DNA of 64,000 nt, from the NCBI RefSeq assembly GCF_021730305.1, contig NZ_CP032674.1:1535001-1599000 (forward strand), in the 5' to 3' direction. The position numbers and the translations under genes were made by a program. This document shows, piece by piece, positions 7,858 through 16,611 of this stretch; the stretch's first letter is position 1; every line of letters starts with the position of its first letter. The DNA comes from Xanthobacter sp. YC-JY1 (lineage in GTDB: Bacteria > Pseudomonadota > Alphaproteobacteria > Rhizobiales > Xanthobacteraceae). The notes beneath the pieces are model-generated. The model saw nothing but the letters and a program-made list of their open reading frames with translations, did not search any database and was not told the origin of the DNA.

Positions 7858-9555
7858 ATGGCGCGGGGACTGCGAAAAGGATTGACGAGCTACGGCGACG
7901 ACGGGTTCGCGCTGTTCCTGCGCAAGGCCTTCATCAAGGCCATGGGCTATTCGGACGATGCGCTGGACCGGCCCATCGTCGGCATCACCAACACCTACAG
8001 CGATTACAACCCCTGCCACGGCAACGCGCCCCAGCTCATCGAGGCGGTGAAGCGCGGGGTGATGCTGGCCGGGGCCATGCCCATGGTGTTTCCCACCATC
8101 TCCATCCACGAGAGCTTCGCCCATCCCACCTCCATGTTCCTGCGCAACCTCATGGCCATGGACACGGAGGAGATGATCCGCGCCCAGCCCATGGACGCGG
8201 TGGTGGTGATCGGCGGCTGCGACAAGACCTTGCCCGCACAGATCATGGCAGCGGCGAGCGTGGACCTGCCCACCGTAGTGGTCCCTGTCGGCCCTATGGT
8301 GGTGGGCCATCATCGCGGCGAGGTGCTGGGCGCCTGCACTGATTGTCGGCGCCTGTGGAGCGCGCACCGCGCGGGCGAGATCGACGAGGCCGAGATCGAC
8401 ATCGTGAACGGCCGCCTCGCGCCGTCGGTGGGCACCTGCATGGTCATGGGCACGGCCTCCACCATGGCCTGCATCACCGAGACGCTGGGCCTCTCCTTGC
8501 CCATGAGCGCGTCCATCCCCGCGCCCCATGCCGAGCGCGTGCGGCTGGCCGAGCAGAGCGGCAAAGTCGCCGCACGGCTCGCGGTGGAGGGCGGCCCGAA
8601 GCCGAGCGAACTGCTCACGCCCGCGGCCTTCCACAACGCGCTGGTGGTGATGCAGGCCATCGGCGGCTCCACCAACGGCATCATCCACCTCACCGCCATC
8701 GCCAACCGCGCCGGCGTGCGGCTGGAGCTGGAGACGCTGGACGCCATCGGCCGCGACGTGCCGGTGCTGGTGGATCTCAAGCCCTCCGGCGCGCACTACA
8801 TGGAGCACTTCCACCATGCCGGGGGCGTGCCCAAGCTCCTGAAGCAGCTCGGTGATCTCATCGATCTCGACGCGCCGACGGTGCACGGCGGCACCCTGCG
8901 CGAGATGGTCGAGGCCGCCGAGGAGGTGCCCGGACAGGACGTCATCCGGCCCCGCTCCAACCCCATCAAGGCGCAGGGCTCCATGGTGGTGCTGCGCGGC
9001 AATCTCGCGCCCGGCGGCGCCGTGCTCAAGCAGGCGGCGGCGAGCGAGCGGCTGCTCCAGCACACAGGCCGCGCATTGGTGTTCGATTCGGTGGCCGACA
9101 TGGCCGCGCGCATCGACGATCCCGACCTCGACGTCACCGCCGACGACGTGCTGGTGCTGCGCAATACCGGCCCCAAGGGCGCGCCGGGCATGCCGGAGGC
9201 GGGCTATCTGCCCATCCCGAAGAAGCTCGGGCGGCAGGGCGTGAAGGACATGGTGCGCATTTCAGACGCCCGCATGAGCGGCACGGCCTTCGGCACCATC
9301 GTGCTGCACATCACGCCGGAATCGGCGGTGGGCGGACCGCTGGCGCTGGTTGAGAGTGGGGACATGATCCGCCTGGACGTGGAAGGCCGGCGCATCGACC
9401 TTCTGGTGGCGGAAGACGAACTCGCCCGCCGCCGCGACGCTCTCGCGGACGTGCCGGAGAGGCCGCTGCCGGAGCGCGGCTATGCCCGGCTGTTCCAGCA
9501 GACCGTGCTGCAGGCGGACGAGGGTTGCGACTTCGACTTCATGGTCCCGCGCTGA
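7858..9555 (+). CDS. IlvD/Edd-family sugar-acid dehydratase
   Basis: Fe-S dehydratase of 565 residues that removes water from an aldonate or dihydroxy acid to give a 2-oxo-3-deoxy acid. Three presumed cluster cysteines are visible at 53 (NPCHGN), 121 (GGCDKT) and 194 (GTCMVMG), the pattern of the 2Fe-2S pentonate dehydratases. The start at 7858 is preferred because AGGAAGGCGAGG lies just upstream; in-frame starts at 7813 (TTG) and 7834 lie in or near the promoter. Family members include dihydroxyacid, phosphogluconate, arabonate and xylonate dehydratases. The local importer and DHDPS-fold aldolase favour a sugar-acid substrate rather than branched-chain amino acid synthesis. Confidence 0.9.
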   Translation: MARGLRKGLTSYGDDGFALFLRKAFIKAMGYSDDALDRPIVGITNTYSDYNPCHGNAPQLIEAVKRGVMLAGAMPMVFPTISIHESFAHPTSMFLRNLMAMDTEEMIRAQPMDAVVVIGGCDKTLPAQIMAAASVDLPTVVVPVGPMVVGHHRGEVLGACTDCRRLWSAHRAGEIDEAEIDIVNGRLAPSVGTCMVMGTASTMACITETLGLSLPMSASIPAPHAERVRLAEQSGKVAARLAVEGGPKPSELLTPAAFHNALVVMQAIGGSTNGIIHLTAIANRAGVRLELETLDAIGRDVPVLVDLKPSGAHYMEHFHHAGGVPKLLKQLGDLIDLDAPTVHGGTLREMVEAAEEVPGQDVIRPRSNPIKAQGSMVVLRGNLAPGGAVLKQAAASERLLQHTGRALVFDSVADMAARIDDPDLDVTADDVLVLRNTGPKGAPGMPEAGYLPIPKKLGRQGVKDMVRISDARMSGTAFGTIVLHITPESAVGGPLALVESGDMIRLDVEGRRIDLLVAEDELARRRDALADVPERPLPERGYARLFQQTVLQADEGCDFDFMVPR

Positions 9556-9564
9556 GGTGCGCCC

Positions 9565-10443
9565 ATGAGCGCCGACGCCCCACTCTGTCTGCCGCCGCGC
9601 CCCGTTCAGGCGGCGCCGGCCGCGCGCGTGCTGCCGCTCGGCACGTGCGACACGCACATGCATGTGTTCGGGCCGCCCGAGCGCTATCCGCTGGTCGCCG
9701 GGCGCAACTACACGCCCCAGCCGGTGACGTTCGAAGGCTACCGGCCGGTGATGGCGGCGCTGGGCATCGATCGCGCGGTGCTGGTGCAGCCGAGCGTCTA
9801 CGGCACCGACAATTCCGCCCTGCTCGACACGCTGCGGGGTGATCCGGAGCGTCTGCGCGGCGTGGTCGTGGTGGCGCCGGAGGTGAGCGACGCGGAGCTG
9901 GCCGCGCTCCATGGGCTGGGTGTCCGCGGCATCCGCATCAACCGGCGCAATCCCGGCGGGCTCTCGCTGGAGGATCTGGCGCGCCTCGCCGCGCGGATCG
10001 GGGCATTCGGCTGGCACATCCAGCTTCAGGCGGTCATCGGGCCGGGCTTCAGCCTTGCGCCCATCGTGCGCGCCTGCCCGGTGCCCGTGGTGCTCGACCA
10101 TATGGGCTTCCTCGTCCCCGGCCTGCCGCTGGCAGGCGGCCCCTTCGGCGAGGTGCTGGCTCTCGTTGCCGAAGGCAATCTCTGGGTCAAGCTCTCCGCG
10201 CCCTACCGCCTGTGCCGTCGCGGGCCGGACGGATATGGCGCGCTTGCGCCCTATGTGGCCGCGCTCGTCGCCTGCCGCAGCGACCGGCTGCTCTGGGCCA
10301 GCGACTGGCCGCACACCGAGCTGTTCGAAGGGATGCCTGAAGACCTCGACCCCGCGCTCCTGCTGGGCCTCGACCGCGCCGATCCGGACACGCGCCGCCG
10401 CATCTTCATCGACAATCCCGCCGCGCTCTACGGCTTCGATTGA
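9565..10443 (+). CDS. LigI-type amidohydrolase (probable sugar lactonase)
   Basis: Amidohydrolase-fold protein of 292 residues, of the group containing 2-pyrone-4,6-dicarboxylate lactonase (LigI) and sugar-acid lactonases. DTHMHVFGP places the paired metal-region histidines at 31 and 33, and the C-terminal catalytic Asp lies in WASDWPHTE. It starts nine bases after the dehydratase stop, so the two genes are probably cotranscribed. In this context hydrolysis of a sugar lactone to the acid used by the dehydratase is the simplest role. A LigI function in aromatic degradation is possible but nothing else here supports it. Confidence 0.85.
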   Translation: MSADAPLCLPPRPVQAAPAARVLPLGTCDTHMHVFGPPERYPLVAGRNYTPQPVTFEGYRPVMAALGIDRAVLVQPSVYGTDNSALLDTLRGDPERLRGVVVVAPEVSDAELAALHGLGVRGIRINRRNPGGLSLEDLARLAARIGAFGWHIQLQAVIGPGFSLAPIVRACPVPVVLDHMGFLVPGLPLAGGPFGEVLALVAEGNLWVKLSAPYRLCRRGPDGYGALAPYVAALVACRSDRLLWASDWPHTELFEGMPEDLDPALLLGLDRADPDTRRRIFIDNPAALYGFD

Positions 10444-10445
10444 GA

Positions 10446-11861
10446 TCAGGCGCTCGCCAATATCTCGGCCATGAATTTCTCGAAGCGCGGGTCGTCCGCA
10501 TAGGCCACATTGATCCGCAGCGACGGCCGTCGCGGCTCCGCATCGGGATGAAACACGGCGCCCGGCGCCAGCAGGATGCCGCGCTCGGCGGCGCGGCGGG
10601 AGAGGGCGCTGTCATCCAGCCCCTCCGGCAGTTCGCACCACAGATAGAAGCCGCCACCGGGCGGGCCGAAGATGGGCAGGCCGAGCCGGCCCAAAGTCGC
10701 CTGAGCCTGGTCGGTCGCGGCGGAGACACGGCCGCGCAGCCGCTTGAGGTGGCGGCGATATTGGCCGGACGTGATGAGATCGTGGACGATGCGCTCCACA
10801 TAGCCGGAGGAGTTCACGCTCGTCACCATCTTGAGCGCGCCCAGGCGTTCGATGAGGTCGCCGGAGGCCACCACATAGCCGCAGCGCAGGCTCGCCGAGA
10901 GCGTCTTGGCGAAGGTGCCCACATGGATCACCCGCTCCAATTGGTCCAGCGAGGCGAGGCGGGGGTGGGAGGCGGGGAGAATGTCTGCGAACGGGTCGCT
11001 CTCCACCACCAGCAGGCCGTGGCGCGTGGCCACCTGAAGCAGCCGGTAGGCGACAGCGGGCGTGAGGGACGAGCCGGTGGGGTTGTGGGCCAGCGACTGG
11101 GTGAAGAACAGCTTGGCGCCGGACTGCGCCGCCTTTTCGGCAAGGTCCGCCACGTCGGGCCCCTCCGGCGTGCGGCGGACGCCAAGCGTGCGCGCCTTGG
11201 CCAGCCGCAGCTTGCCGAAGAGGGGGTAATAGCCGGGCGAATCCACCAGCACCGTGTCGCCCGGCTCCACCAGCATGCGCACGATCAGGTCCAGCGCGTG
11301 ATTGGCGCCCTGCGTCAGCAACACCCGCGCGGGATCGGCGGCGATGGCCCGCTCGGCAAGAAGGCCGGCAATGGCCTCGCGCAGCAGAGGAAAGCCGAAG
11401 GGGCTGCCATAGCTGGCGGGGAAGGGGCGGCGGCCGGGGCGGTTGATGGGCTTGAGATAGCGCCCCACCTCCGAGCCCTCCATCCATGAGGGGGGAGGGC
11501 GCCCGTCGCCCACGCGCACGTCGTAATGCTGCTCCAGCTGCTCGCGCAGCAGCCACACGCTGTCCACCGCCTCGATGACAGCGGGCACGGCGGGCGGACG
11601 CACCGGCGCGGCGCGCGTGCGCATCACATAGAAGCCGGAGCCGGGCCGCGCCTCGATGCGGCCGGAGGCGGCGAGCCGTTCGTAGGCCTCAACCAGCGTG
11701 TTGCGCGAGACGCCGAAGGCCGCGAAGGCGGCGCGGATGGAGGGCAGCTTCTCCCCCGGCCGCAACTGGCCGGCATCGATGCGGCGCGACAGGAGGCGGA
11801 CCACGGCGTCCACCCGCGTCAGGCCCTCTTTCTCCTCAAGAAGCTGTTCGATCGTACCCAT
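10446..11861 (-). CDS. MocR-family regulator (GntR HTH fused to aminotransferase domain)
   Basis: A 471-residue PLP-dependent regulator: an N-terminal GntR winged helix (about 1-80, SIRAAFAAFGVSRNTLVEAYE), a linker, and a fold-type I aminotransferase domain (about 110-471). The PLP lysine is expected in GTFAKTLSASLRCGY. The open frame extends upstream, but the ATG at 11861 gives the normal family N-terminus. It is convergent with the amidohydrolase gene (two-base gap) and divergent from the HMG-CoA reductase gene, which it likely controls. Family relatives include GabR, PdxR and TauR; the effector here is unknown. Confidence 0.9.
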   Translation of the reverse strand: MGTIEQLLEEKEGLTRVDAVVRLLSRRIDAGQLRPGEKLPSIRAAFAAFGVSRNTLVEAYERLAASGRIEARPGSGFYVMRTRAAPVRPPAVPAVIEAVDSVWLLREQLEQHYDVRVGDGRPPPSWMEGSEVGRYLKPINRPGRRPFPASYGSPFGFPLLREAIAGLLAERAIAADPARVLLTQGANHALDLIVRMLVEPGDTVLVDSPGYYPLFGKLRLAKARTLGVRRTPEGPDVADLAEKAAQSGAKLFFTQSLAHNPTGSSLTPAVAYRLLQVATRHGLLVVESDPFADILPASHPRLASLDQLERVIHVGTFAKTLSASLRCGYVVASGDLIERLGALKMVTSVNSSGYVERIVHDLITSGQYRRHLKRLRGRVSAATDQAQATLGRLGLPIFGPPGGGFYLWCELPEGLDDSALSRRAAERGILLAPGAVFHPDAEPRRPSLRINVAYADDPRFEKFMAEILASA

Positions 11862-11916
11862 GAAGTGAAGGGTACGGCGACATCGTTTCCGACGCAAAGT
11901 GTTCCTTGCCGTACCC
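11854..11916. promoter_or_regulatory. GTACCC repeats between MocR and HMG-CoA reductase genes
   Basis: GGGTACGGC (11870-11878) and its perfect reverse complement GCCGTACCC (11908-11916) form an inverted repeat with 29 bases between the arms. A further GTACCC lies at 11854-11859, overlapping the MocR start. MocR regulators commonly bind repeated short motifs beside their own gene, so these are candidate sites for autoregulation and for control of the divergent gene. Evidence is positional only. Confidence 0.5.
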
Positions 11917-12087
11917 CTCGCCGCAGCGGAAAGTCCGCTCCAACAGGCACGCCATGCGCGGCCGACAAAAGACAGGGACGAAACGCCGGAGACCGCGCCA
12001 CCTCTCGGGGGGGCGAGGGGCCTTGCCTTCGCGCCTGCCTTGCGTCCGCCGCCCGGCGATGTCGCGAGACCACAGGAAGGCCCGAAG

Positions 12088-13371
12088 ATGACCATCGCCG
12101 CCGGCTCCAACCGTTCTTCCCGCATCGCCGGCTTCCACAAGCTGAGCCCGCGCGAGCGGCTCGATCTCGTGGCCGGCTTCGCCGGGCTGGACGACGCGCA
12201 GGTCACCCACCTCGCCAACATGGGCAATCTCGATCCTGTGCTCGCCGACAAGCTGATCGAGAACGTCATCGGCACCATGAACATTCCGGTGGGCGTCGCC
12301 ACCAACATGAAGATCGACGGCGAGGACGTGCTGATCCCCATGGCAACCGAGGAATCCTCCGTGGTCGCGGCCGTCTGCAACGCGGCGAAGCAGAATTACG
12401 AGACGGGCTTCTTCACCTCGGTGTCCGGCAACCTGATGATCGCGCAGGTGCAGGCGGTGGACGTGGCCGACCCGGCCGGCGCGCGCATCCGCATCCTGGA
12501 GAAGCGGGACGAGATCAAGGCCGCGTGCGATGCCTGCGACCCGGTGCTGGTGTCGCTCGGCGGCGGCTTCCGCGACGTGGAGGTGCGTCTGCTCGACACG
12601 CCGTCGGGCACCATGGTGGTCACCCATCTCATCGTGGATACCCGCGACGCCATGGGCGCGAACGCGGTGAACACCATGGCGGAGAAGCTCGCCCCCGCCA
12701 TCGCCGCGTGGAGCGGCGGTCGGGTCTATCTGCGTATCCTCTCCAACCTCGCCGACCGCCGCCTCGCCCGCGCTCGGGCGGTGTGGAAGGCGGCCGATAT
12801 CGGCGGCGAGGCGGTGCGCGACGGCATGATCAGCGCCTATGAATTCGCCGCGGCCGACCCCTACCGCGCCGCCACCCACAACAAGGGCATCATGAACGGC
12901 ATCTCCGCCGTGGTGCTCGCCACTGGCAACGATACCCGCGCGGTGGAAGCCGGCGCCCACGCCTTTGCCGCCCGCTCGGGCCGCTATACCTCGCTCACCA
13001 CCTATGAGGTGAACAAGGACGGCAACCTTTCCGCCTCCATCGAGTTGCCGCTGGCGGTGGGACTCATCGGCGGCGCCACGAAGGTACATCCCACGGCCCG
13101 CGCGTGCCTCGCCATCCTCGGCGTCACCACTGCCGAGCGGCTGGCGCGTATCATCGCGGCGGTGGGGCTGGCGCAGAACTTCTCGGCGCTGAAGGCCCTC
13201 GCCACCACTGGCATCCAGAAGGGCCACATGGCGCTGCATGCCCAGAACATCGCCATGATGGCCGGAGCCGTGGGCGAGGAGATCGACCGCGTGGCGCGCC
13301 TTTTGGTAGAGCGGGCCAGCGTGCGCATGGACGTGGCGCAGAAGGTGCTCGAAGAGGTGCGCGGCGGCTGA
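12088..13371 (+). CDS. mvaA: Class II (degradative-type) hydroxymethylglutaryl-CoA reductase
   Basis: Interconverts mevalonate and HMG-CoA. The 427-residue length fits the Pseudomonas mevalonii class II enzyme. Catalytic regions are visible: Glu in MATEESSVVAA (88/89), Lys in THNKGIMNG, Asp in GNDTRAVEAGAH, and His in GHMALHAQN. The ATG at 12088 gives the usual N-terminus (SRIAGFHKLSPRERL); the frame is open upstream, but that part has no family similarity. It is followed 49 bases later by a periplasmic binding protein gene, and is divergent from a MocR regulator. Most alphaproteobacteria use the MEP isoprenoid route, so a catabolic role in mevalonate use is more likely than biosynthesis. No HMG-CoA lyase is visible here. 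Confidence 0.92.
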   Translation: MTIAAGSNRSSRIAGFHKLSPRERLDLVAGFAGLDDAQVTHLANMGNLDPVLADKLIENVIGTMNIPVGVATNMKIDGEDVLIPMATEESSVVAAVCNAAKQNYETGFFTSVSGNLMIAQVQAVDVADPAGARIRILEKRDEIKAACDACDPVLVSLGGGFRDVEVRLLDTPSGTMVVTHLIVDTRDAMGANAVNTMAEKLAPAIAAWSGGRVYLRILSNLADRRLARARAVWKAADIGGEAVRDGMISAYEFAAADPYRAATHNKGIMNGISAVVLATGNDTRAVEAGAHAFAARSGRYTSLTTYEVNKDGNLSASIELPLAVGLIGGATKVHPTARACLAILGVTTAERLARIIAAVGLAQNFSALKALATTGIQKGHMALHAQNIAMMAGAVGEEIDRVARLLVERASVRMDVAQKVLEEVRGG

Positions 13372-13420
13372 CCGCGCGGCGTTTCAAGAACAGTCAAAAG
13401 AACACACAAGGGAGAGAACC

Positions 13421-14650
13421 ATGCTCAGGAAGACCCGGCTCGCGCTCGCCGCGGGCGCCGCATTCCTCGCCGCGGCGCACTTCGCCGCGCCGACGCCCGC
13501 CCGCGCGGAAATCCCCGGCAACAAGATCCGCCTCGGCGTGCTGACCGATCTCTCGGGCTTCGCCTCCGATTCCACCGGCATGGGCTCGGTGGTCTCTGCG
13601 CGCCTCGCGGCGGAGGATTTCAAGAAGGAGCATCCCGGCATCGACGTGGAGGTGATCTCCGTCGATCACCAGAACAAGCCGGACATCGGCTCCGCCACGA
13701 CGCGCAAGTGGATCGCCGACGGCACGGTGGACGTGATCCTCGACGTGCCCTTCTCCTCCGTCGCCCTGGCTGTCCAGGAAGCGGCGCGCGGCTCGAACGT
13801 GGCCTTCATCGCCTCCGGTCCCGGCACGGCGCTGCTGACCGGCGAGAAGTGCTCGCCCAATACGGTGCACTGGACCTACGACACCTGGGCGCTGGCCCAC
13901 GGCACGGCGCTGGCGCTGCTGAAGGCGAAGAAGGACACCTGGTTCTTCGTCACCGCCGACTATGCCTTCGGCCACGCGCTGGAGGCCGATGCCATGGCGG
14001 TGGTGAAGGCGGAGAACGGCAAGATCCTCGGATCCGTGCGCCATCCGACCAACGCCTCGGACTTCTCCTCCTTCATTCTGCAGGCGCAGGCCAGCGGCGC
14101 GCAGGTGGTGGCCCTCGCCAATGCGGTGGGCGACACCATCAATTCCGTGAAGGCGGCGGCCGAGTTCGGCCTCACCCAGAAGCAGAGCCTCGCCGCGCTG
14201 CTGATGCAGCTCACCGACGTGCATTCCCTCGGCCTGCCGGTGGCGAAGGGCCTGTTCCTCACCGAGGGCTTCTACTGGAACATGAATGACGGCACCCGGG
14301 CCTATGCCGACCGCTTCGCGGCGCAGATGAACGGCCGCCGCCCGACCGCCAACCAGGCGGGCGTCTATTCCGGCGCACTCCACTATTTGCGCGCCGCCGC
14401 AGCAGCCAACACCACCGAGGGCCAGAAGGTGGTGGCGAAAATGAAGGAGATGCCCTCCGACGATCCGCTGTTCGGCAAGGGCCAGGTGCGCGCCGACGGC
14501 CGGCACATCCACAACATGTACCTGTTCCAGGTGAAGACGCCGGACCAGTCCAAGGGGCCGTGGGACTATTACAATCTCGTCGAGACCATCCCCGCCAAGG
14601 ACGCCTTCCGCCCCATCGCCGAGGGCAACTGCCCGATGGTGAAGAGCTGA
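13421..14650 (+). CDS. Branched-chain-amino-acid-type ABC substrate-binding protein
   Basis: Periplasmic binding protein (LivJ/type I fold) of 409 residues with a signal peptide of about 35 residues ending in ARA. The mature part begins with KIRLGVLTDLSGFASDS, the typical start of LIV-type receptors. A good ribosome site (GGGAGAG) precedes it, and it probably shares a transcript with the HMG-CoA reductase gene; a strong terminator follows. No LIV permease or ATPase gene is adjacent, so the membrane parts must be elsewhere. The proximity suggests mevalonate or a related branched acid as ligand, which is inference. Confidence 0.88.
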   Translation: MLRKTRLALAAGAAFLAAAHFAAPTPARAEIPGNKIRLGVLTDLSGFASDSTGMGSVVSARLAAEDFKKEHPGIDVEVISVDHQNKPDIGSATTRKWIADGTVDVILDVPFSSVALAVQEAARGSNVAFIASGPGTALLTGEKCSPNTVHWTYDTWALAHGTALALLKAKKDTWFFVTADYAFGHALEADAMAVVKAENGKILGSVRHPTNASDFSSFILQAQASGAQVVALANAVGDTINSVKAAAEFGLTQKQSLAALLMQLTDVHSLGLPVAKGLFLTEGFYWNMNDGTRAYADRFAAQMNGRRPTANQAGVYSGALHYLRAAAAANTTEGQKVVAKMKEMPSDDPLFGKGQVRADGRHIHNMYLFQVKTPDQSKGPWDYYNLVETIPAKDAFRPIAEGNCPMVKS

Positions 14651-14695
14651 GCCGGGACGCGCGCCGGAGCCTCGGCGCGGTCCTCTGACATCGCA

Positions 14696-14726
14696 CCCCG
14701 GCCTGTCCTTCAGGCCGGGGTTTTTT
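14696..14726 (+). terminator. Rho-independent terminator
   Basis: A perfect 10-bp GC-rich stem, CCCCGGCCTG (14696-14705) with CAGGCCGGGG (14711-14720), around a five-base loop and followed by six T. It lies 46 bases after the binding-protein stop and ends the HMG-CoA reductase transcript before the convergent GntR gene. Confidence 0.92.
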
Positions 14727-14735
14727 GTTGGCAGG

Positions 14736-15452
14736 TCAGGCCGGCACGCGCCGCCGGATCCGGCCGGACGGGTCAGCGAGGCTGAGCAGATAGCGCCCGG
14801 CTTCCTCGATATCGGCGACGATCTCCGCCTCGGCCGCGGCACCGTCGCGGCGGCGTAGCGCATCGAGGGCGGCCTGGTGGTGATCGGTGCCCTTCAGCAG
14901 CACCACATATTCCGGCACCACGAAGGACAGGATGGGCCCGCAGCGCAGCCACAGATTCTCGATCATCTCGTCGAGGATGGGGATGCCGGCCAGCGCATAG
15001 ATGCCGAAATGGAAGCGGCGGTGCACGTCGAGATAGGCGTCGAGCGCGCGCCGGGCGATCATGCCCCGCATGTCCGCCAGCAGGGCGTCCAGCGCGTCGA
15101 TGTCGGCCGGCGTCGCCTTCTGCGCGGCCTCGCGGGTGGCGCGGCCTTCCAGCTCGCAGCGGACCATCGTGATGTCGACCAGCGCGCTCTTGCGCAGGTC
15201 CGGCACCAGCGCGGAATTGCGCGGCCCCTGCTCCAGCACGCCTTGCGCCACCAGCCGGGCGAGAGCGTCGCGCACCGGCGTGATGGAGGTGCCGAACGTC
15301 TCCGCCAGATGCCGCAGGACGAGGGCGCTGCCCGGCTCGAACCGCCCGGCGAGAAGAGCCTCGCGCAGCTGCGCATGGGCGCGATCCCACAGGGGCTCGC
15401 GGGAGAGCCGGGAGAGGTTGCGGTCGGCGACGGTCGCGTTCGTGTCCATCAT
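14736..15452 (-). CDS. GntR-family regulator, FCD subfamily
   Basis: A 238-residue regulator: a winged helix-turn-helix at about 20-85 (including FGTSITPVRDALARLVAQGVLE) and an FCD ligand domain at about 95-225. It is divergent from the TctC-type binding-protein gene, with an 82-base gap that contains a long palindrome. By analogy with other FCD regulators it probably represses the downstream acid-sugar operon until a pathway acid binds. Confidence 0.9.
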   Translation of the reverse strand: MMDTNATVADRNLSRLSREPLWDRAHAQLREALLAGRFEPGSALVLRHLAETFGTSITPVRDALARLVAQGVLEQGPRNSALVPDLRKSALVDITMVRCELEGRATREAAQKATPADIDALDALLADMRGMIARRALDAYLDVHRRFHFGIYALAGIPILDEMIENLWLRCGPILSFVVPEYVVLLKGTDHHQAALDALRRRDGAAAEAEIVADIEEAGRYLLSLADPSGRIRRRVPA

Positions 15453-15495
15453 CCAAGGGGAGCACCGGAAAAGCGCGTTGACAAGCAGCTTATAT

Positions 15496-15517
15496 GTCGT
15501 TTGTTATAACAAACAAC
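15496..15517. promoter_or_regulatory. Palindromic operator at the acid-sugar operon promoter
   Basis: The core GTTTGTTATAACAAAC (15499-15514) is a perfect 16-bp palindrome. With one mismatched pair it extends to 22 bp (15496-15517). It matches the TTGT...ACAA style of FCD GntR operators. A TTGACA hexamer at 15478-15483 lies upstream, so the palindrome covers the expected -10 position and the RNA polymerase start. The Shine-Dalgarno AGGGAGA of the next gene follows at 15521. Confidence 0.8.
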
Positions 15518-15534
15518 AAAAGGGAGACGCGCCA

Positions 15535-16536
15535 ATGAAGCACAGCCTTGCCCTCGCCCGGGGATTTGCCCCGGCCCTGGCCCTCGGAGCGACGCTGGGG
15601 GCGGTCCTCCTCGCGTCGGCCGGCAGCGCCAATGCCCAGGACAAGTTTCCGAGCCGCGAGGTGCGCCTCATCGTGCCGTGGAATGCCGGCGGCTCCAACG
15701 ACATCGCGGCGCGCATGCTGGCGCCGATCCTCGCCGAGAACGGTGTGCGCATCATCGTGGACAACGTGCCCGGCGGCACCGGCACCATCGGCATGGGCCG
15801 CGTCGCCGGCTCCAATCCCGATGGATACACCATCGGCATGGGCACCTCGTCCACCCTCTCCATGATCGCCCAGAACAAGACGCCCCTGCGCAACGACCAG
15901 TTCACCGGCATCGCCCGCGTCTCCAGCGATCCGCTGATGCTGCTGGTGAAGACCGACGGGGCGAAGGACGTGGATGCCTTCGTGGCGCAGATGAAGGCCA
16001 ATCCCGGCAAGATCACCATCGGCACGCCGGGCAGCTACAACATCAACCACATCTTCGCGACCATGACCGCCAAGGCGGCGGGCGTGGATTATGTGAACGT
16101 GCCCTATCCCGGCGGCGCCAAGGTCATCACCGATCTGGCCGGCGGCCAGATCGACGCGGCGGTGCTGAAGCCGTCCGAGAGCATCGCGCAGATCAAGGCG
16201 GGGCAGGTGAAGCCCATCGCCATCTTCGACACTCAGCGCCTCTCCGTCTTCCCCGACGTGCCGACCATGAAGGAGAAGGGCTACGACGTCTTCCCCTACG
16301 GCCCGGTGGTGCAGATGGCCTACATCGTCGCCCCCGCCAAGATTCCGCCGGAGGTGCGCAAGACGCTGGTCGAGGCCCTCCGCAAGTCCATCCAGGATCC
16401 CCGCTTCAAGACCTTTGCGGCCGAGAACGGCGTGCTGGTGGACGACCTCACCGGCGACGCGCTCGATGCCGAGGTGAACGCGGTCCAGAAGTCGCTGAAC
16501 GCGGTCGCCACCCAGGTGTTCAAGGGCGCCGAATAG
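15535..16536 (+). CDS. Bug-family (TctC-type) tripartite tricarboxylate transporter binding protein
   Basis: Periplasmic solute receptor of 333 residues. A signal peptide of about 35 residues (ending ANA) is followed by VRLIVPWNAGGSNDIAAR, the family hallmark. Further Bug features are DNVPGGTGTIGMG and the C-terminal TMKEKGYDV region. The ATG at 15535 has AGGGAGA upstream; the frame is open further back but crosses the promoter and operator. It leads the operon for acid-sugar breakdown. No TctA or TctB membrane genes are nearby; the only permease here is of the TRAP type. Ligands of Bug proteins are usually carboxylates. Confidence 0.92.
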   Translation: MKHSLALARGFAPALALGATLGAVLLASAGSANAQDKFPSREVRLIVPWNAGGSNDIAARMLAPILAENGVRIIVDNVPGGTGTIGMGRVAGSNPDGYTIGMGTSSTLSMIAQNKTPLRNDQFTGIARVSSDPLMLLVKTDGAKDVDAFVAQMKANPGKITIGTPGSYNINHIFATMTAKAAGVDYVNVPYPGGAKVITDLAGGQIDAAVLKPSESIAQIKAGQVKPIAIFDTQRLSVFPDVPTMKEKGYDVFPYGPVVQMAYIVAPAKIPPEVRKTLVEALRKSIQDPRFKTFAAENGVLVDDLTGDALDAEVNAVQKSLNAVATQVFKGAE

Positions 16537-16611
16537 CGCGCCCCGGTACGGCGCGGGCTAGATGCGCCCGCGCCCCTGTTTCCTTCCCGATCCCAGCAGA
16601 AAGGGCGCGAC

